A stretch of DNA of 64,000 nt from Raineyella sp964528755 (GTDB lineage: Bacteria > Actinomycetota > Actinomycetes > Propionibacteriales > Propionibacteriaceae). The notes beneath the pieces were generated by a model. It was given only the letters and a program-made list of their open reading frames with translations. It was not told where the DNA came from and did not search any database. Shown here piece by piece: positions 1 through 9,088 of this stretch. Numbering within the stretch: the first letter of the stretch is position 1; the number at the start of each line of letters is the position of its first letter. A program made the translations under genes and the position numbers. The stretch covers positions 1 through 64,000 of the forward strand of contig CAZGWN010000001.1 in the NCBI GenBank assembly GCA_964528755.1, read 5' to 3'.

Positions 1-73
1 GAACTGGCATCACATCTCCTGACAGGCGGTTCACAACCAGACTGCCAGCCAGGGCGTCCCCACAATTTCCACC

Positions 74-113
74 GACACCGCGACCGGCCCGCCTGACACC
101 GCGACCGGCCCGC
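74..113. repeat. two copies of a 19-bp direct repeat
   Basis: GACACCGCGACCGGCCCGC occurs at 74-92 and again at 95-113. It lies downstream of menB (minus strand). No gene is supported in bases 1-207. Confidence 0.6.
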
Positions 114-207
114 GCGGGACAGCGCGGCCCAAGGATGACGCGCGGGCGCGGACTCTGCGCGGACCACCGGCGGGCAACAGGCGTCCGACCAGGGCAGGAA
201 CCGACAG

Positions 208-1107
208 CTAGTAGTAGTACGGGAACCGCGACCAGTCCGGATCCCTCTTCTCCAGGAACGAGTCCCGGCCCTCCACGGCCTCGTCGGTCATGTACGCCAG
301 CCGGGTCGCCTCCCCGGCGAACACCTGCTGGCCGACCATCCCGTCGTCGATGGCGTTGAAGGCGTACTTCAGCATCCGCTGCGCCGTGGGCGACTTGCCG
401 CAGATGATCCGGGCCCATGCCAGCCCTTCGGCCTCCAGCCGCTCGTGCGGCACGACCTTGTTGACGGTCCCCATCTCGTACGCTCGTTGCGCGTCGTACG
501 TCTGACCGAGGAAGAAGATCTCCCGGGCGACCTTCTGGCCGACCTGCCGGGCGAGGTAAGCCGACCCGAAGCCGCCGTCGAAGGAGCCGACGTCGGCGTC
601 GGTCTGCTTGAAGCGGGCATGCTCGGCGGAGGCCAGGGTGAGGTCGCAGACGACGTGCAGGGAGTGCCCACCACCGGCGGCCCATCCGTTGACCAGGGCG
701 ATGACGACCTTGGGCATGAACCGGATGAGCCGCTGCACCTCCAGGATGTGCAGGCGCCCGAGCTTGGCCGGGTCGACGCTCGCCGCGGTCTCCCCCTCGG
801 CGTACTGGTAGCCGGCCTTGCCGCGGATCCGCTGGTCGCCGCCGGAGCAGAAGGCCCAGCCGCCGTCCTTCGGGGAGGGCCCGTTGCCGGTGAGCAGGAC
901 GCAGCCGACATCCGAGCTCATCCGGGCGTGGTCCAGCGCCCGATAGAGCTCGTCGACGGTCCGGGGCCGGAAGGCGTTGCGCACCTCGGGCCGGTCGAAC
1001 GCGATCCGTACGGCCGGGACGTCCTTGGCCCGGTGGTAGGTGATGTCGGTGAACTCCTCGAAGCCGGCGACGGGCTCCCACAGGTCCGGGTCCCACGATT
1101 GCGTCAT
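208..1107 (-). CDS. menB: 1,4-dihydroxy-2-naphthoyl-CoA synthase (MenB)
   Basis: This 299-aa crotonase-fold enzyme closes the ring of o-succinylbenzoyl-CoA to give 1,4-dihydroxy-2-naphthoyl-CoA in cytosolic menaquinone synthesis. Family markers seen are the N-terminal RPEVRNAFRP segment, the GGDQRIRGKAGY loop, the oxyanion-hole stretch VNGWAAGGGHSL and the C-terminal PDWSRFPYYY typical of MenB. I chose the ATG at 1107; in-frame GTG codons at 1113 and 1116 would add two or three residues. It diverges from a hydrolase gene 50 bp away. No other men gene is in the window. Confidence 0.93.
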   Translation of the reverse strand: MTQSWDPDLWEPVAGFEEFTDITYHRAKDVPAVRIAFDRPEVRNAFRPRTVDELYRALDHARMSSDVGCVLLTGNGPSPKDGGWAFCSGGDQRIRGKAGYQYAEGETAASVDPAKLGRLHILEVQRLIRFMPKVVIALVNGWAAGGGHSLHVVCDLTLASAEHARFKQTDADVGSFDGGFGSAYLARQVGQKVAREIFFLGQTYDAQRAYEMGTVNKVVPHERLEAEGLAWARIICGKSPTAQRMLKYAFNAIDDGMVGQQVFAGEATRLAYMTDEAVEGRDSFLEKRDPDWSRFPYYY

Positions 1108-1157
1108 GGGCACCACCGTAATGCCCCGCTGACCGGTCGGGCTGGCACGATGGGGCC

Positions 1158-1964
1158 ATGACCGTTCTCGTGTGGCACCGCTCCGGTTCCCTCTCCCCCG
1201 GGGACCCGATCGGTGAACTTCCGTTGGTCCTGTTGCACGCCTTCCCGTTCGACGCCTCGATGTGGGACGCCGTCGCCCGCGAACTCGACGACATCCCCGT
1301 CCTCACCGTCGACGCCCCCGGCTTCGGGTCACCGATCCCGCCCGGCGAACCCGCCCTGGAGCCGTACGCCGAGGCCGTCCTGGCCGACCTGGCCGATCTC
1401 GGGGTCGACCGGGCGGTGATCGCCGGACTGTCGATGGGCGGATACACGGCCATGGCGATCGCCGACGACAGCCCCGGGGTGCTGGCGGGGATCGGGCTGC
1501 TGGACACCAAGGCCACCGCAGACGACGAGGCCGGCCGGGCGAACCGCCTCGATGCCGCCGCCCGGGCCGAGGCCGGGGCGGGCGCCGCGGTCGTCGCCGG
1601 AATGGCCGACACCGCGCTCAGTCCGGCGACCCTGGCCGATCGCCCCGAGGTGGTCACCGACGTACGCGCCCGGCTGGCCGCCGCATCCACACCCGGGATC
1701 GCCTGGGCCCAGCGGGCCATGGCCGCCCGCCCGACCCGGGTCGAGGCGCTGGAGAACCTCGATGTCCCGGCCCTGGTGGCCCGCGGCGCCGACGACGCCT
1801 TCAGCTCCCCCGAGGCGACCCGGCAGATGGCGGAGGCGCTGTCCCGGTCGGAGTACGTGGAGATCCCCGACGCCGGACACCTGCCGAACTTCGAGCAGCC
1901 GGTGGCAGTGGCCCAGGCCCTGTACGCGCTGTACCTGCGGGCCGTTCGGGACGTCGGGGCCTGA
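1158..1964 (+). CDS. alpha/beta-hydrolase fold protein
   Basis: The 268-aa protein has a classical alpha/beta-hydrolase layout: LLHAFPFDASMW after strand 3 (oxyanion region), the nucleophile elbow GLSMGG, an acid-bearing RGADDAF strand, and a C-terminal histidine in PDAGHLPNFEQP. Substrate cannot be read from the sequence. Because it diverges from menB, a MenH-like role (SHCHC synthase is an alpha/beta hydrolase) is possible, but esterases of general function look the same. The start is an ATG directly after the short menB intergenic space. Confidence 0.8.
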   Translation: MTVLVWHRSGSLSPGDPIGELPLVLLHAFPFDASMWDAVARELDDIPVLTVDAPGFGSPIPPGEPALEPYAEAVLADLADLGVDRAVIAGLSMGGYTAMAIADDSPGVLAGIGLLDTKATADDEAGRANRLDAAARAEAGAGAAVVAGMADTALSPATLADRPEVVTDVRARLAAASTPGIAWAQRAMAARPTRVEALENLDVPALVARGADDAFSSPEATRQMAEALSRSEYVEIPDAGHLPNFEQPVAVAQALYALYLRAVRDVGA

Positions 1965-1982
1965 GACCGCCGACCCGGCCCC

Positions 1983-2708
1983 TCAGGCCCCGACCAGCCC
2001 CACCAACCGCCCGATGCCGAAGGTGACGGCCATCCCCAGCGCGCCGCCGATGAGCAGCCGCACGAGGGCCGGCCGGACCCGGGCCGATCCGAGCCGCGCG
2101 CTGACCCAGCCGGTCAGAGCGAGCGCGATCAGCACGGCGACGACCGTGACGCCGATCCGCCAGCCGGGCGGGGTGAGCAGCGCGGCGACCAGTGGGATGA
2201 TCGCGCCCACGGTGAACGAGACGGCCGAGGCGGCGGCGGCCTGCCACGGGCTGGTCAGGTTGCCGCGGCGGATCCCCAACTCGATCTGGAGGTGGGCACC
2301 GAGGGCGTCATGTGCGGTGAGTTCGGCGGCGACCTTCTCGGCCACGCCCCGGCTCAATCCCTGCTTCTGGTAGAGCCCGGTCAACTCCTCGAGTTCCTGC
2401 TCCGGGTAGTCCCGCAGCTCCCCGGCCTCCTGCGTGATCAGGGCCCGTTCGGTGTCGCGCTGGGTGGACACCGACACGTACTCGCCCAGCGCCATCGACA
2501 CCGCACCGGAGACGAGCCCGGCCACCCCGGCGACGAGGATCGTCCCGGTCGCGGTCGGGTCGGCGGCGGCCACCCCGACGATCAGTCCCGACGTGGACAC
2601 GATCCCGTCGTTGGCGCCGAGCACCCCTGCTCGTAGCCAGTTCAGCTTGCCGGCGACGTCGTCGCCGTGTGGTTCGGGAGGTTCGGGATGGAGGTGTGTG
2701 CGCGGCAT
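1983..2708 (-). CDS. VIT1/CCC1-family membrane transporter
   Basis: The 241-aa protein shows the VIT/CCC1 signature: LRAGVLGANDGIVSTSGLIVG in the first membrane helix, then GLVSGAVSMALGEYVSVSTQ in the second. A charged cytosolic segment (about residues 85-150) follows, with three more hydrophobic helices. Family members export Fe2+ or Mn2+ into vacuoles or out of cells; the bacterial substrate is an inference. It converges on the hydrolase gene upstream with 18 bp between stops. Confidence 0.85.
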   Translation of the reverse strand: MPRTHLHPEPPEPHGDDVAGKLNWLRAGVLGANDGIVSTSGLIVGVAAADPTATGTILVAGVAGLVSGAVSMALGEYVSVSTQRDTERALITQEAGELRDYPEQELEELTGLYQKQGLSRGVAEKVAAELTAHDALGAHLQIELGIRRGNLTSPWQAAAASAVSFTVGAIIPLVAALLTPPGWRIGVTVVAVLIALALTGWVSARLGSARVRPALVRLLIGGALGMAVTFGIGRLVGLVGA

Positions 2709-2814
2709 GAGCCCATTGTTCCGGCGCGCCCCGTAGTGAGCCCAGCCTCATTCCACCCTCCGGCCCCCTCATGTCGGGCGTCCGCCGGCACGGCCCGAAC
2801 CCTAGAGTGTGGTC

Positions 2815-3201
2815 ATGAACTTCGAGAAGATCGTCTTCGGGTTCTTCATCACACTCGCCGCGACGCTGAACTTCGGTTTCGTCATCGGCGACATCGCCGA
2901 CCCGGAGCTCCACAATGTGTGGGAGCTTGCTGCCGCCATCGTGGTGAGCCTGATCGCGACCGTGCTCAAGTTCGGCGACCGGACCCAGCTCGGCGCGGTG
3001 CACCTGGCCACCAGCCTGGTCGCCGACCTGCAGCTCATCGCCTCCGCGGTCGTCTGGACCATCTGGGCTCAGGTCGCCGACAGCGATCCACTGCTGCCCC
3101 ACCAGATGTCGACCATCGTGTCGCTGTCGGCCGGTGCCCTGCTGGCCAACATCGTGTCGGTCGTGCTGATGATCAGCGAATCGGTGATGATCCGCCGCTG
3201 A
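2815..3201 (+). CDS. DUF6394-like small membrane protein
   Basis: This 128-aa protein has three or four hydrophobic helices and a conserved core around ATLNFGFVIGD and ATVLKFGDRTQLGAVHLATS. I recall this family as DUF6394, often beside potassium channels, which fits the next gene. Function is unknown; a channel-accessory role is inferred from context only. The ATG at 2815 is preferred; a GTG at 2809 is also in frame. Confidence 0.75.
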   Translation: MNFEKIVFGFFITLAATLNFGFVIGDIADPELHNVWELAAAIVVSLIATVLKFGDRTQLGAVHLATSLVADLQLIASAVVWTIWAQVADSDPLLPHQMSTIVSLSAGALLANIVSVVLMISESVMIRR

Positions 3202-3227
3202 CCCGGGGGCGGAGAGTCACGTACGCC

Positions 3228-4952
3228 ATGAACAGCATCTTCTTCCTCGTCCTGCGGCGAATCCGGCTGCCGCTCATCGTCGTCATCGGCGCCTTCGCCC
3301 TGTGCGTGTTCGGGTTGGCGATGACCCCCGGCGTCGACGCGGCCGGCAATCCGACCCCGCCGATGTCCCTTTTCCATGCCTTCTACGTGATGACCTTCAC
3401 CGCCGCCACGGTCGGCTTCGGAGAGCTGCCGGTGCCGTTCTCCGACGCCCAGCGCCTGTGGGTGACGTTCTCCATCTACGTGGTGGTCTTTGCGTGGTCG
3501 TACGCGCTGCTCAACCTCATCGGCCTGCTGCAGGACCCCGCCTTCCAGAACTCGGTGCGAACCTCACGGTTCGCCCGCCGGGTCGGGCGCCTGCGCCAGG
3601 CGTTCTACATCGTCTGCGGCGGCGGGGAGACCGGGACGCTGGTGGCGCACGGGCTGGATCGGCTGGGGTTCCGGATCGTCATCCTGGAACGGGACCCGCA
3701 GCGGCTGCAGGCGCTCCAACTGGAGGAGTTCGCCGTCGATCCCGTGATGACGGCCGCCGACGCCGCCGAACCCTCCACGCTGCAGCGGGCCGGCCTGAGT
3801 TCCCCGTACTGCAAAGGAGTGATTGCCCTCACCGAGGAGGACGAGACGAACGTGACGATCGCGGTCGCCGTCCGGCTGCTCGCGCCGCGGCTGCCGGTGC
3901 TGGCCCGGATCCGGGAGACCGGCGGCGGGATCAGCCTGTCCTCCTTCGGCGCACACCTGGTGATCAACCCCTTCGAGCGGTTCGCCTCCCACCTCGCCTC
4001 GGCCGTGGCGACGCCGGAACGGCATCACCTGCGCGAACTGCTCACAGGGCTGGCCGGTGAGCCGGTCCCCGAGCGGCACAGCCCGCCGAAGGGCCACTGG
4101 ATCGTCTGCGGCTACGGTCGGTTCGGCCATGCGGTGACCAGCCGGCTGCGGCGGGCCGACATGAGCGTGACCATCGTCGATCAGAAGCACTACGACGAGG
4201 GCACGGTCACCGTCGAGGGGTCGGGTACCGACCCGGAGGAACTCCGCGAGGCCGGCATCGCCCATGCCGCCGGCATCGTCGCCGGCAACAACCGCGACAT
4301 CAAGAACCTCGCCATCGCCGTGACGGCCCGGGAACTCAAGCCGGACATCTTCGTCGTCACCCGGCAGAACCGGGAGGTGAATGCGCCGCTGTTCGAGGCC
4401 TTCACGGACGACCTGTGCATGGTGCCCAGCAACATCGTGGCCGCCGAGTTCCTCTCGGTCATCACCACCCCGCTGCTGGCCCGGTTTCTGGAGAAGCTCG
4501 ACGGGAACGACGAGGACTGGTGCGCGACGCTCACGGCCCGGCTGGAGGCGACCACCCCGGGGCGGATCCCGGACAACTGGAGCCTGCCGCTCAACCGTCG
4601 GCGCGCCGAGGCCGTGCACACGGTGCTCGCCGGGGGAACGCCGGTCACCCTGGGTGACCTGCTCATCGACCCCACCGACCGGACCGTACGCCTGCGCACC
4701 GTGCCCTTGCTGATCCAACGCCGGGGGCGCAGCCTGCTGCTTCCCGACGACGACACGGCACTGCAGATCAACGACGACATCCTCTTCGCCGGCTCCCGTA
4801 CGGCCCGGCGCCGGATGACGCTGACCGCGACGAACCCGACGATCCTCGACTACGTCCGGACCGGATTCGAGGGCAACGAGGGGGCGCTGTGGCGGTGGGT
4901 CCGGCAGCGGCGCGCGAAACGGCTCAGGGCGTCCGACCGGCGGGCCGGCTGA
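3228..4952 (+). CDS. potassium channel with two RCK/TrkA-N domains
   Basis: This 574-aa protein begins with two transmembrane helices around a pore loop with a TVGFGE selectivity filter (about residues 60-70). Two Rossmann TrkA-N domains follow: the first starts at YIVCGGGETGTLVA, the second at WIVCGYGRFGHAV. Both keep the glycine-rich dinucleotide loop. The layout matches ligand-gated prokaryotic K+ channels, with RCK domains binding NAD(H), nucleotides or Ca2+ in the cytosol. The ATG at 3228 has an upstream GGAGAG and starts just before the first helix; the frame is open further upstream but crosses the DUF6394 gene. It probably forms an operon with that gene (26-bp gap). Confidence 0.9.
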   Translation: MNSIFFLVLRRIRLPLIVVIGAFALCVFGLAMTPGVDAAGNPTPPMSLFHAFYVMTFTAATVGFGELPVPFSDAQRLWVTFSIYVVVFAWSYALLNLIGLLQDPAFQNSVRTSRFARRVGRLRQAFYIVCGGGETGTLVAHGLDRLGFRIVILERDPQRLQALQLEEFAVDPVMTAADAAEPSTLQRAGLSSPYCKGVIALTEEDETNVTIAVAVRLLAPRLPVLARIRETGGGISLSSFGAHLVINPFERFASHLASAVATPERHHLRELLTGLAGEPVPERHSPPKGHWIVCGYGRFGHAVTSRLRRADMSVTIVDQKHYDEGTVTVEGSGTDPEELREAGIAHAAGIVAGNNRDIKNLAIAVTARELKPDIFVVTRQNREVNAPLFEAFTDDLCMVPSNIVAAEFLSVITTPLLARFLEKLDGNDEDWCATLTARLEATTPGRIPDNWSLPLNRRRAEAVHTVLAGGTPVTLGDLLIDPTDRTVRLRTVPLLIQRRGRSLLLPDDDTALQINDDILFAGSRTARRRMTLTATNPTILDYVRTGFEGNEGALWRWVRQRRAKRLRASDRRAG

Positions 4953-4973
4953 GACACGTACGGGACCGTCGGC

Positions 4974-5573
4974 TCAGTGCCGGACGGACAGGAAGCCGTT
5001 GGGTCGGTGCGTGCAGGGACGCCCGGCGCGGGCTCCCAGCGGCGCCGTCCACAGCCGCTCCCATCCCCCACTCGAGTCGAGGAGCAGCAGGCTGACATCG
5101 GTGGCATGGCCACGCACCGGCAGCCGACCGCAGGTGTCCTCCTCGGCCTCGCGCAGCGGGGCCGGATCCTCGCGTTGCCCGATGGTCAGGTGCGGCACGA
5201 TGTCGTCGAACATCCCCTCGTACGGCTCGAAGCCGGGGAAGGCCAGCGCCAGGGCGCGGGTGAGCGCGACGAACGGGGAGGGATCGTCTGGGGCCAGCCA
5301 CAGGACCCGGTCGCCGAACCATCTGGTCCGGCTGAAGCAGTACGGGAAGGCGGGCTGGCCGGAGACGACCCGGGCCACCCGTTGGGCCACGTCGTCGGCC
5401 AGCAGGGGATCCTTGACGAGCCGGGGGATCTCGACGAACGGGAAAAGGACGGTCACGTGGGCCGGCACACCGCCGGCCGCGAAGGGATCGAGCCTGGCCC
5501 GATGGCGGCCCACCACGGGCTCGGCCTCGGGCACTTCGATGACGAGGGCTGTGGTCGCCGCCTGCTGCGTCAT
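4974..5573 (-). CDS. 2'-5' RNA ligase / 2H phosphoesterase family protein
   Basis: The 199-aa protein has the two HxTx tetrapeptides that define the 2H phosphoesterase superfamily: HVTV near residue 39 and HLTI near residue 128, about 90 residues apart as expected. Family members cleave or form 2'-5' or cyclic phosphodiester bonds in RNA. The substrate here is unknown. It converges on the potassium channel gene 21 bp away. Confidence 0.85.
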   Translation of the reverse strand: MTQQAATTALVIEVPEAEPVVGRHRARLDPFAAGGVPAHVTVLFPFVEIPRLVKDPLLADDVAQRVARVVSGQPAFPYCFSRTRWFGDRVLWLAPDDPSPFVALTRALALAFPGFEPYEGMFDDIVPHLTIGQREDPAPLREAEEDTCGRLPVRGHATDVSLLLLDSSGGWERLWTAPLGARAGRPCTHRPNGFLSVRH

Positions 5574-5630
5574 GACCGGTAGGCTAGTGGACCCCGTGGA
5601 CGCGGACGCACCAGGGGGCGGTTAACGAGG

Positions 5631-5665
5631 ATGACCCCCGACCACAGGGGGTGGTCGGGGGTCAT
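5631..5665. terminator. perfect 15-bp inverted repeat, likely cspA terminator
   Basis: Left arm 5631-5645 and right arm 5651-5665 are exact reverse complements around a 5-nt loop (AGGGG). The hairpin sits 17 bp past the cspA stop (minus strand). No clear T-tract follows, so it may act by stem stability alone, as is common in actinobacteria. Confidence 0.75.
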
Positions 5666-5682
5666 GTCAGGTCGCCTGGAGA

Positions 5683-5889
5683 TCAGTTGATCACCGTGAT
5701 GTTGGCCGCCTGCATGCCCTTCGGGCCCTGGACGGTCTCGAACTCCACGTGATCGCCCTCGTTGAGGGAGCGGTAGCCGGTGGAGTTGATGGCGGAGAAG
5801 TGGGCGAAGACGTCGGGAGAGCCGTCCTCGGGTGCAATGAAACCGAAGCCCTTCTCGGCGTTGAACCACTTGACGGTGCCGGTGCTCAT
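5683..5889 (-). CDS. cspA: cold shock protein (CspA family)
   Basis: A 68-aa single cold-shock domain. RNP1 is GFGFIAPE and RNP2 is DVFAHFSAI, both with the aromatic residues that stack on nucleic acid. It acts as an RNA chaperone in the cytosol. Length is standard for the family. It stands alone, with a 250-bp upstream gap that could hold a structured 5' leader; one short GC-rich hairpin (GTCGCC/GGCGAC) lies near 5980-6000. The exact paralogue (CspA, B or E) cannot be told. Confidence 0.95.
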   Translation of the reverse strand: MSTGTVKWFNAEKGFGFIAPEDGSPDVFAHFSAINSTGYRSLNEGDHVEFETVQGPKGMQAANITVIN

Positions 5890-6139
5890 GAAATGCTTGT
5901 CCTTCTATGGGAGAGGATGGGCCCCACGTTGGTGCGGGACCCGGGTGGTGATGCTGGTGAAACGCCTTCCCAGAAAGACTCGTCGCCCTGGCTGGGCGAC
6001 GTGCTTGTCCTAGTACTGCGAACCGCAACAACTGCGCCCCACACTACAGCCTTCCGGGTCATCCGCCCAACCCCACCCCGATCCGTCTCATCACCGCTGC
6101 CGTCGGCCCCCGCCACGGCAGGCGTCGGGGGCTCGAGGG

Positions 6140-6544
6140 TCACTCCTGGCGGGCCCGCCGGGTGGCCCGCGCATTGGCCTTCTGGATGGCCTCGACGAGC
6201 TCGTCCTTGGTCATCGACGAGCGCCCGGGGACCTCGAGGCGGCGGGCGACATCGAGGAGGTGCGCCTTGGACGCGTTCGCATCGACGCCGCCGGCGCTCT
6301 CCCGGTCGTCGCTCTGGTCACCACCCCCGGCGGCCCGTTCGTCGGAGGGGCCGGAGGAGGCCTTCTCCTCCCAGTGGTCGCCGACCTTCTCGTAGCTGTG
6401 CTTGAGGGCGGCGATGGCGGTCATGTGGGCGCGACGTTCGTCACCGTACGATTCCAGAGCCGACGCGAGCGTCTCCGCATAGATGTCCTGGGCATGCTTG
6501 GGCGAACGCTTCAGCGTCTCGGGAAGATCCACTTTGCCTGGCAT
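6140..6544 (-). CDS. ChaB-like protein with C-terminal Rho_N domain
   Basis: This 134-aa protein has an N-terminal ChaB-like domain (LPETLKRSPKHAQDIYAETL, about residues 6-60), an acidic serine/glycine linker, and a C-terminal SAP-like Rho_N domain (SKAHLLDVARRLEVPGRSSM, about residues 90-128). The two-domain form is common in actinobacteria. ChaB was once called a cation-transport regulator, but that role is weakly supported. The Rho_N end suggests nucleic-acid contact (inference). Confidence 0.8.
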   Translation of the reverse strand: MPGKVDLPETLKRSPKHAQDIYAETLASALESYGDERRAHMTAIAALKHSYEKVGDHWEEKASSGPSDERAAGGGDQSDDRESAGGVDANASKAHLLDVARRLEVPGRSSMTKDELVEAIQKANARATRRARQE

Positions 6545-6586
6545 GCACCAAGCCTAGGATCAGGATGTCGGACCGGGAAGGCCTGC

Positions 6587-6662
6587 TGGCGCGCCCAGAG
6601 GGATTCGAACCCCCAACCTTCTGATCCGTAGTCAGATGCTCTATCCGTTAAGCTATGGGCGC
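6587..6662 (-). tRNA. tRNA-Arg(ACG)
   Basis: The minus strand folds into a full cloverleaf. The acceptor GCGCCCA/TGGGCGC is at 6656-6662 and 6591-6597. The anticodon stem TCTGA/TCAGA encloses the loop CTACGGA (anticodon ACG), and the T-loop is GTTCGAATC. The discriminator is G and CCA is encoded (6587-6589). Confidence 0.95.
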
Positions 6663-7007
6663 ATGCCACGCGACCGGACCCCGAAGGGGCTACCCGGACC
6701 TTGCAACGTCCGGTAACTCTAGTACAGGCCCGCCCCGAAGCCAAATCGGCGGAAGCCGCCGGGCGGTGCGCCACGGCACCAGACCACTACAGGCGCCGGA
6801 CTCATCCCCGACCCCGGCGGGCCACCATGCGGCACGCGCCCGACCTAGTCAACCCCCGATTCCGCGCGGGAAACCCCACCTTGTGATCCGTTTCACATAG
6901 AGGATTTCGCGACCGAGGCGATAATACCAGTGGGGCCAGTGGCCTAGACTCGAGAGTATCGACAGAGCCGTCGGACTCCAGTCTTCACACTCAACGAGGA
7001 GCTCACC
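6663..7007. other. 345-bp intergenic region upstream of pckG
   Basis: No gene is supported here. It holds the promoter region of the minus-strand tRNA-Arg and, on the plus strand, a CRP/GlxR-like palindrome (6882-6897) and the pckG leader. GATAAT at about 6920-6925 is a possible -10 element, without a good -35 partner. Confidence 0.6.
6882..6897. promoter_or_regulatory. CRP/GlxR-like operator upstream of pckG
   Basis: TGTGATCCGTTTCACA matches the cAMP-receptor consensus TGTGA-N6-TCACA at all ten specified bases. It is 111 bp upstream of the pckG start. In actinobacteria the GlxR/CRP regulator often binds such sites near gluconeogenic genes. Binding is inferred. Confidence 0.7.
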
Positions 7008-8831
7008 GTGTCCGTTGACACCACCCAGGCACCCACCACCCACAAAGCCCTGCTCGAGTGGGTCTCCGAAGTCGCCGCACTGACCGAGCCCGACTCCATC
7101 TACTGGTGCGACGGTTCGCAGCAGGAGTACGACCGACTGGCCGCCGAGCTGGTCGCGGCCGGCACCGCGATCCGACTCAATGACGCCAAGAAGCCGAACT
7201 CGTACTGGTTCGCCTCCGACCCCGACGACGTCGCCCGGGTGGAGGACCGTACGTTCATCTGCTCGATCGACCCGGAGGACGCCGGCCCCACGAACAACTG
7301 GCGCGACCCGGTCGAGATGAAGGCCACGCTCACCGAGCTCTACCGCGGATCCATGCACGGCCGGACGATGTACGTCATCCCGTTCTGCATGGGACCGCTC
7401 GACTCCGATGACCCGAAGTTCGGCGTCGAGATCACCGACTCCGGCTACGTGGCGATGTCCATGCGGATCATGACCCGGATGGGTGCCGAGCCGCTCGCGG
7501 CAATGACGGCCGGCGGGGACAAGGAGTTCGTACCCTGCCTGCACTCGGTCGGCTACCCGCTGGAGGAGGGGCAGGCGGACGTCCCGTGGCCGTGCAACCC
7601 CGAGAAGTACATCGTCCAGTTCCCCGAGGAACGGGCGATCTGGTCGTACGGGTCCGGCTACGGCGGCAATGCGCTGCTCGGCAAGAAGTGCTACAGCCTG
7701 CGGATCGCCTCGGTGATGGCCCGCGACGAGGGCTGGATGGCCGAGCACATGCTCATCCTCAAGCTCACCTCCCCGGAGGGGAAGTCGTACGTCATCGTGG
7801 CTGCCTTCCCGTCGGCGTGCGGCAAGACGAACCTGGCGATGATCACCCCGACGCTGCCCGGCTGGAAGGCCGAGACCCTCGGCGACGACATCGCCTGGAT
7901 GCGCTACGACGAGGAGGGCTACCTGCGGGCGATCAACCCGGAGTTCGGCTTCTTCGGGGTGGCGCCGGGCACCGGCTACCACACCAACCCGATCGCCATG
8001 CGCACCATCGAGGGCGGCAACTCCATCTTCACCAACGTCGCCCGTACGCCCGACGGGGACGTCTGGTGGGAGGGGATGACCAAGGAGTTGCCGGCGGAGC
8101 TCATCGACTGGGAGGGCCGGCCGTGGACGCCGGACTCCCCGACCAAGGCGGCCCACCCCAACAGCCGATTCACCACCCCGGTCGAGCAATGCCCCATCCT
8201 CGCCGACGAATGGAACGACCCGAAGGGCATCCGGGTCGATGCCATCCTCTTCGGCGGTCGCCGCGCCACCACGGTGCCTCTGGTCACCCAGTCGCGGGAC
8301 TGGGAGCACGGCGTGTTCCTCGGCGCCAGCTGCTCCTCGGAGACCACCGCCGCCGCCAAGGGCAAGGTCGGCGTGCTGCGCCGCGACCCCTTCGCGATGC
8401 TGCCGTTCATCGGCTACAACGCCGGGGACTACATCAACCACTGGCTGGAGGTGCCGACTCTGCGGGCGAACGCCCACGTGCCGAAGATCTTCTACGTCAA
8501 CTGGTTCCGCAAGTCGCCCGAGGGCAAGTTCCTCTGGCCCGGATTCGGCGAGAACAGCCGGGTGCTGGCCTGGATCGTCGGCCGGCTGGAGGGCACCACC
8601 GCCGGCGTCGACACCCCGATCGGCATCGTGCCCGGTGCGGGTGAGCTGGACGTGACGGGCATCGAGGACGAGGTCTCCCCCGAGATGCTCGACGAGGTCA
8701 CCCGCGTCGACGTCGCCGAATGGCGCAAGGAGGTGCCGCTCATCCGGGACTGGTTCACCAAGCTCGGCAAGCGGCTGCCGCACCAGTTGTGGGACACCCT
8801 CGACCAGGTGGAGCGTGACCTGGGCGCGTGA
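7008..8831 (+). CDS. pckG: phosphoenolpyruvate carboxykinase (GTP)
   Basis: The 607-aa enzyme makes PEP and CO2 from oxaloacetate with GTP, the first committed step of gluconeogenesis; in propionic-type actinobacteria it can also run toward oxaloacetate. The PEPCK-specific kinase-1 loop FPSACGKTN has its catalytic Cys at residue 271 and Lys at 273. RCK-free, monomeric GTP-type features are present, including SYGSGYGGNALLGKKC and FVNWFRK-like FYVNWFRK near the C-terminus. The GTG start is preceded by a GAGGAG ribosome-binding site. A strong hairpin lies downstream. Confidence 0.97.
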   Translation: MSVDTTQAPTTHKALLEWVSEVAALTEPDSIYWCDGSQQEYDRLAAELVAAGTAIRLNDAKKPNSYWFASDPDDVARVEDRTFICSIDPEDAGPTNNWRDPVEMKATLTELYRGSMHGRTMYVIPFCMGPLDSDDPKFGVEITDSGYVAMSMRIMTRMGAEPLAAMTAGGDKEFVPCLHSVGYPLEEGQADVPWPCNPEKYIVQFPEERAIWSYGSGYGGNALLGKKCYSLRIASVMARDEGWMAEHMLILKLTSPEGKSYVIVAAFPSACGKTNLAMITPTLPGWKAETLGDDIAWMRYDEEGYLRAINPEFGFFGVAPGTGYHTNPIAMRTIEGGNSIFTNVARTPDGDVWWEGMTKELPAELIDWEGRPWTPDSPTKAAHPNSRFTTPVEQCPILADEWNDPKGIRVDAILFGGRRATTVPLVTQSRDWEHGVFLGASCSSETTAAAKGKVGVLRRDPFAMLPFIGYNAGDYINHWLEVPTLRANAHVPKIFYVNWFRKSPEGKFLWPGFGENSRVLAWIVGRLEGTTAGVDTPIGIVPGAGELDVTGIEDEVSPEMLDEVTRVDVAEWRKEVPLIRDWFTKLGKRLPHQLWDTLDQVERDLGA

Positions 8832-8927
8832 GCGCCGCTCACCGGCGTGACGCCCGAAGGGGCGTCGCATCACCACGATCTGCGTTTCGGGATCGGCTCT
8901 GCGCACACCTCGGCCCCCGATTCGCCC

Positions 8928-8967
8928 CACGGTGGCCCCACCCCCGGCCCGGGGTGGGGCCACCGTG
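8928..8967. terminator. perfect 17-bp hairpin, pckG terminator
   Basis: Arms 8928-8944 and 8951-8967 are exact reverse complements around a 6-nt loop (CGGCCC). It lies 97 bp after the pckG stop in the convergent gap to the acs gene, so it may serve both strands. Confidence 0.8.
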
Positions 8968-9024
8968 CGTCCTGGGGAATTGCGCGTGTCGGGGTGCCGA
9001 GCGCACCGGGTCCGGGCCCCCACA

Positions 9025-9064
9025 CAAGCGGATCACTCGGCATAGACAGCGGACAATCCGCTTG
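9025..9064 (-). repeat. 40-bp imperfect palindrome, copy A
   Basis: The element begins CAAGCGGAT and ends ATCCGCTTG, with a variable centre containing CATAGAC. In this copy the centre reads GTCTATGCC on the minus strand, opposite to the copies at 21, 43 and 57 kb. It is one of six clear copies in the window. With copy B and the terminator it accounts for most of the 344-bp pckG-acs gap (8832-9175), where I see no gene. Confidence 0.85.
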
Positions 9065-9088
9065 CGTCACCGGGACCGAACCCCCACA

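Noticed and set aside
6849..9023. A 724-codon open frame antisense to pckG
   Set aside because: It mirrors a confident enzyme gene and runs through the CRP site and terminator. Its Arg/Gly/His-rich composition is typical of GC-rich antisense frames.
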